Below are positions 60,499-64,000 of a stretch of DNA of 64,000 nt, piece after piece. Numbering within the stretch: position 1 is the first letter of the stretch; every line of letters starts with the position of its first letter. The stretch comes from Massiliimalia timonensis (GTDB taxonomy: Bacteria; Bacillota; Clostridia; Oscillospirales; Ruminococcaceae), in the NCBI RefSeq assembly GCF_900186585.1, contig NZ_FYDD01000003.1:1054001-1118000 (forward strand). Reading direction: 5' to 3'. Made by a program: the position numbers and the translations under genes. The notes beneath the pieces were generated by a model. It did not search any database. It had not been told where the DNA came from and saw nothing but the letters and a program-made list of their open reading frames with translations.

Positions 60499-61671
60499 TC
60501 AGATCTCTGGAATGGTGATTTCGATTTCTTTTCCAAGTTTTGCAGAATCAATGATTCCGTTGATAATCGCCTGGTTCAAAATAATTTCAGAGGATGGGAT
60601 CGGCGTAGTCCCGTTTTCCTTGATCGCATCCAAAACGCTTCTGATTTTGTCATAGAACGCGGTATCCGGTTCGGTAGACAGCGGGATCTCAGTTTCTACA
60701 GGATTGCCTGCGATGTTGTGGAACACTTTCAACGGACGGTCAAAACTGCCATTATAGCATTCCGCAGATGGGATCTTCAATCCGCCCTTGGTACCCAAAA
60801 TAATGGTATCGCCCATGCTGTCCATATTCATTGCCCAGGAAATACGGAAGTCTAAAATAATATCCCCTTCCAAGCGTACAAAACCAGCCGCAAAGTCTTC
60901 TACTTCAAATACTTTGGCATAATCCTCGTGCCCGCTTTGAATATAGCCTGCATATTCTGGGCTGGTACCAAAGAAATTAGAGGTATAGCCGGAAACGGTC
61001 AGCGGTTTCGGATAACCGATCGCGTTGAGCACCATATCCAATGAATAGCATCCAATATCACCCATAGAACCGATCCCTGCCGTTTTATCTTCCAGGAAAG
61101 AGGTGCCGTATGGGAACGGGATCCCAACCCGTCTGCCGCCGCCAGTCTGGATGTAGTAGATTTTGCCCAGCATACCAGACTGCACGATCCGTTTGATCTG
61201 CTGCATGTTTGCGTCAAACCGCGGCTGGAAACCAATAGACAAAATCTTTCCGCTTCTCTTTTCCGCTTTCATCACTTCAGCAGCTTCTTCTACCGTTACA
61301 CTGAACGGTTTTTCCAAGATCACGTTTACCCCGTGGTCCAGTGCATAAATCGCACACTCCGCATGGGTCCTGTTATAAGTACAAATGCTGACCAGGTCTA
61401 AATCCTTTTCGTTGTCGATCAGTTCCTTATGGTCCTTGTAGAAGCGGACGTTTTCCACTTCAAACTGCTTTGCAAAGGCCTCGGCTTTCCCGTCGATCAA
61501 ATCCGCCATCGCAATGACTTCTACATCAGGCATTTTTTTGTATTCGGCGATATGCGCTTCCGCAATCCAGCCTGTCCCAATGATACCAACCTTCATTTTG
61601 CGGGAGGTATCGACCTCTTTTCTTGCTTTAGATAGGTTTTTAAATGCGTCCTTAACATCTTTTTCTGCCAT
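60499..61671 (-). CDS. Gfo/Idh/MocA family oxidoreductase
   Basis: 390 residues with an N-terminal NAD(P)-binding fold (VGIIGTGWIAEAHIAEYKKM, with GTGWIA loop) and the motif LEKPFSVTVEEA that holds the conserved lysine. The C-terminal alpha/beta domain includes GDIGCYSLDMVLNAIGYP and the tyrosine/histidine area. The family oxidises or reduces sugar or inositol carbons. An unusual 28-residue N-terminal helix precedes the core. Start 61671 is preferred to the in-frame GTG at 61680. It is first of a two-gene unit. Confidence 0.9.
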   Translation of the reverse strand: MAEKDVKDAFKNLSKARKEVDTSRKMKVGIIGTGWIAEAHIAEYKKMPDVEVIAMADLIDGKAEAFAKQFEVENVRFYKDHKELIDNEKDLDLVSICTYNRTHAECAIYALDHGVNVILEKPFSVTVEEAAEVMKAEKRSGKILSIGFQPRFDANMQQIKRIVQSGMLGKIYYIQTGGGRRVGIPFPYGTSFLEDKTAGIGSMGDIGCYSLDMVLNAIGYPKPLTVSGYTSNFFGTSPEYAGYIQSGHEDYAKVFEVEDFAAGFVRLEGDIILDFRISWAMNMDSMGDTIILGTKGGLKIPSAECYNGSFDRPLKVFHNIAGNPVETEIPLSTEPDTAFYDKIRSVLDAIKENGTTPIPSSEIILNQAIINGIIDSAKLGKEIEITIPEI

Positions 61672-61755
61672 GTTAATCACTCTCTTTCCTCAAATTTAAA
61701 GCAGGTGTTCCGTTCTTCTGCCGTTCCCTGCCGGCCAGCTTTCTAACCAGTCTTT

Positions 61756-61784
61756 ATTTTACCTCGATTTGGACAGAAAGTAAA
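61756..61784 (-). promoter_or_regulatory. promoter of the Gfo/Idh/MocA gene
   Basis: Minus strand TTTACT, a 17-base spacer and TAAAAT, about 85 bases before the start. Confidence 0.6.
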
Positions 61785-61895
61785 TATCTTTTTGCAGATT
61801 TCAAAGATTATCTTCCTTCTTTCTATCGGCACAAAAGTTTCTTCATCGGAATAGACTAAAATGATCTGGAAATATTCCGTGAAAGGTGGAATGAT

Positions 61896-62882
61896 ATGGA
61901 ACGACATCTCCCTTTAGAACCGGCGGCGGAAAAGGTCAGTAAAGAAAGCGCCTGCCCGCCGTTTATCTTTCAGTTGCCCCCTGATCAAGGGCGCGCCTCC
62001 TTGGAAAAAGCGCAAGACACGCCTATAAAAAAATACCCCGCACACACGGTCACCTGCATGGCGGACACCGGCCAATGGGGGCAAATAAAAGTACATTTTG
62101 TGATCCCAGATGGGATCAGTACCCCAGCCGACGCTATCTTTTATATCCATGGAGCCGGCTGGGTATTCGGAAGCCTGCACACCCATGATAAATTAGTGCG
62201 GGAATTGGCCTCCCGCTCCCGCTGTGTGGTGATCTTCCCGGAATACAGCCTTTCTCCCGAGGCAAAATATCCCACTGCGATCGAACAGTGCTATTCTGTA
62301 CTGTGCCAGGCGCCTGGATTAGCGCGCCAAGCTGGGCTGAAGCTCGACTTTTCGACCTTTACCGTAGCTGGGGACAGTGTAGGCGGAAATATGGCGGCTG
62401 TCATGACACTTCTGGCCAAACAACGCCACGGTCCAAAAATCCAGAAACAGCTTTTGTATTATCCTGTCACCAACGCTTGTTTTCACACTGGTTCCTACCG
62501 AGAATTTGCATGCGGCTATTACCTATACCGCGCTGGAATGCAGTGGTTTTGGGATCAATACGCCCCCAATGAAAGGGACCGCCGGCAGGTAACGGCCTCT
62601 CCTTTGCGCGCTTCTCTTCGGCAGCTGCATGGGCTTCCGGATGCCATGATCATCAACGGAGAAGCCGACGTCCTGCGCGACGAGGGGCAGGCCTATGCCA
62701 GAAAACTGCGCCGTGCAGGCGTTGAAGTGACCGACCTTTTGATTCAGGGGACGATCCACGATTTTGTCATGCTCAATGCATTGGATCAATCCGCAGCATG
62801 CAGGGCCGCAATGGATGCTTCCACTGCCTGGATCGTTCGGAAAAATAAAAAAGAACATCAATGCGCCTCAAACTGGAAATAA
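61896..62882 (+). CDS. alpha/beta hydrolase of the hormone-sensitive lipase family
   Basis: 328 residues. The oxyanion motif is a variant of HGGG: YIHGAGWVFGS (near 86-96). The nucleophile serine is in AGDSVGGNMAA (near 165), the acid in INGEADVLRDEG and the histidine in TIHDFVML near 295. Such enzymes hydrolyse short esters. A GGTGG site lies upstream. There is no signal peptide, so it is cytoplasmic. It has no obvious partner. Confidence 0.9.
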   Translation: MERHLPLEPAAEKVSKESACPPFIFQLPPDQGRASLEKAQDTPIKKYPAHTVTCMADTGQWGQIKVHFVIPDGISTPADAIFYIHGAGWVFGSLHTHDKLVRELASRSRCVVIFPEYSLSPEAKYPTAIEQCYSVLCQAPGLARQAGLKLDFSTFTVAGDSVGGNMAAVMTLLAKQRHGPKIQKQLLYYPVTNACFHTGSYREFACGYYLYRAGMQWFWDQYAPNERDRRQVTASPLRASLRQLHGLPDAMIINGEADVLRDEGQAYARKLRRAGVEVTDLLIQGTIHDFVMLNALDQSAACRAAMDASTAWIVRKNKKEHQCASNWK

Positions 62883-63055
62883 AAAGTGCCATATCGTACA
62901 GTCTGCCATCAAATTTAATTCCTGTCATCTGGCAAACACGTTTTAGCGGGCCCCCTTTAAAAAAGAAGATCAGGTAGTTATTTCTGAACGAAGCAAACAT
63001 AAAATTTATCCGGTTTTCTTAACGAAATCAGCCATAAGGGCGCTCTTGCCAAGCA
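62883..63055. other. gene-free stretch
   Basis: About 170 bases between two convergent genes with no gene, repeat or clear promoter that I can see, ahead of the terminator at 63056. Confidence 0.6.
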
Positions 63056-63091
63056 AAAAGCCAACAGGGGTATCCCCCTGTTGGCTTTTTT
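63056..63091. terminator. terminator of the DUF21/CBS gene
   Basis: AAAAAGCCAACAGGGG and its complement around a 3-base loop. Confidence 0.88.
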
Positions 63092-64000
63092 ATGCCATAT
63101 TCCCTGAATCAGTTTTCTCAGACGACGGCAGTATTTTCCTTACCAGCGCCTCTTCGATCCTACGGTTTTCGATCCTCTGTACCTGGATCTCCAACCCATT
63201 TATCTGTACAGTTGGCTGGGTGCCGTCTTTTGGGATGGTGTGCAAGCAGCTAAACACCATTCCGCCTACCGTATCGTATTCCACGTCTTCCGGCAATTCA
63301 ATGTCTAGTTCTTTCGAAAGAGTGTCTACGTCTATCCCGCCGGAAACACGCCACAAATTTTCCCCAAGCTGCTCAATCTCCGGAAGTTCTGCCGGGTCAA
63401 ACTCATCATAGATATTCCCCACGATTTCTTCCAGCATGTCTTCAATGGTAATGACTCCACTCATCTCTCCGTATTCATCGATCACTACTGCAATATGCAC
63501 CTTTTTCTGCTGCATATCGCGGAACAGATCATCTGTGTGGATCATCTCTGACACAAAGTATGCCGGCCGGAGCAAAGCTCTCAGTCCCTTTGGCTGTTCC
63601 CGATTTAAGTCCAACAAAAATTCTCTGGCATTTAATATTCCCAAAATATCGTTTGTGTTTTTTCCGTATACCGGGTAACGCGACAGCCCGGTCTCTTCGA
63701 TCGTCTGTAAAATTTCTTTTGTTTCAGCTTCTACAGAAAACATTTTTACGTCCGGCTGACGGGTCATCGCCTCCCGCACTGAGGTGTCATCAAACTCGAA
63801 AATATTCTGGATCCATTCTTTTTCTCCCGTGTCGATAGTCCCCTTTTCTTCCCCAAGTTCTACCATCATTCGAATTTCGTCTTCTGTCACAGTTTCATCT
63901 TCTGCCTCTGTTTTCATATGAAGCAGCTTTAAGACAAGGTTGGTAGAAAACGATAAAAACCACACCACCGGTTTCATGACGAAAGCTACCGCCGACACGA
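63090..64000 (-). CDS. CNNM/HlyC/CorC family membrane protein (partial)
   Basis: The visible 302 residues hold the end of the DUF21 membrane domain, both CBS motifs (for example REFLLDLNREQPKG and ITIEDMLEEIVGNIYDEFD) and the C-terminal CorC_HlyC domain (GGIDVDTLSKELDIELP to the end). The start lies beyond the right edge. It is a paralogue of the protein at 10437; the C-terminal tails differ. Confidence 0.88.
   Translation of the reverse strand, partial: VSAVAFVMKPVVWFLSFSTNLVLKLLHMKTEAEDETVTEDEIRMMVELGEEKGTIDTGEKEWIQNIFEFDDTSVREAMTRQPDVKMFSVEAETKEILQTIEETGLSRYPVYGKNTNDILGILNAREFLLDLNREQPKGLRALLRPAYFVSEMIHTDDLFRDMQQKKVHIAVVIDEYGEMSGVITIEDMLEEIVGNIYDEFDPAELPEIEQLGENLWRVSGGIDVDTLSKELDIELPEDVEYDTVGGMVFSCLHTIPKDGTQPTVQINGLEIQVQRIENRRIEEALVRKILPSSEKTDSGNMA

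Noticed and set aside
1-64000. Search for CRISPR arrays, transposases, prophage or tandem repeats
   Set aside because: No regularly spaced direct repeats or recombinase/transposase motifs were seen; the short inverted repeats are terminators or operators.

Overview
This window looks like chromosomal DNA of an anaerobic, low-to-moderate GC member of the Clostridia, probably an Oscillospiraceae/Ruminococcaceae-type gut bacterium. The evidence is an IspH protein fused to S1 domains, an NADH-dependent HndABCD-type [FeFe] hydrogenase operon, a group D-like putative sensory [FeFe] hydrogenase, a DUF4364 protein, CdaA/YbbR, sigma-A-like promoters and AGGAGG-type ribosome binding sites. I see no rRNA, tRNA, CRISPR array, prophage or transposase. 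The window is open at both ends (a short gene fragment at the left, a DUF21/CBS protein at the right).

Layout. 1-8.9 kb: a ribbon-helix-helix protein, shikimate dehydrogenase, uronate isomerase, a flavoprotein, the c-di-AMP pair cdaA-ybbR, and a NifS-like protein with a DUF3343 protein. 9-24 kb: housekeeping genes, including two MEP-pathway fusions (ispDF and ispH-S1), cmk-plsC, a DUF21/CBS transporter-like protein, a cell-wall anchored protein, a BaiN-like flavoprotein, an RpiR regulator, a DivIVA-like protein that appears frameshifted, and a class I fumarase beta subunit. A short transcript with its own promoter and terminator lies upstream of ispDF. 24-30 kb: Ca2+-ATPase with a transglutaminase-like protein, a circularly permuted solute-binding lipoprotein, ung and an RlmA-like methyltransferase.

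30-39 kb: two divergent hydrogenase operons. One (minus strand) encodes the HndABCD-type hydrogenase with an extra histidine-kinase-like ATPase. The other (plus strand) encodes a DRTGG-like protein, an RsbW-like ATPase, a group D-like hydrogenase, a second DRTGG-like protein and a PHP-domain protein. A Rex-like operator sits between them. 39-50 kb: nadA, a flippase, yaaA, small regulators and peptides, a heterodimeric ABC exporter and a MATE exporter.

50-62 kb: a sugar region built around a seven-gene minus-strand operon: class II aldolase, LacI regulator, FGGY kinase, galactitol-type dehydrogenase, FucU mutarotase, aldo/keto reductase and GH29 alpha-L-fucosidase. A FucP-like permease converges on it and a RhaM-type mutarotase diverges from it. 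No fucose isomerase is present; the reductase, polyol-type dehydrogenase and kinase suggest an isomerase-free route, which is an inference. A TIM-barrel sugar isomerase/epimerase and a Gfo/Idh/MocA oxidoreductase follow, then an HSL-type esterase.
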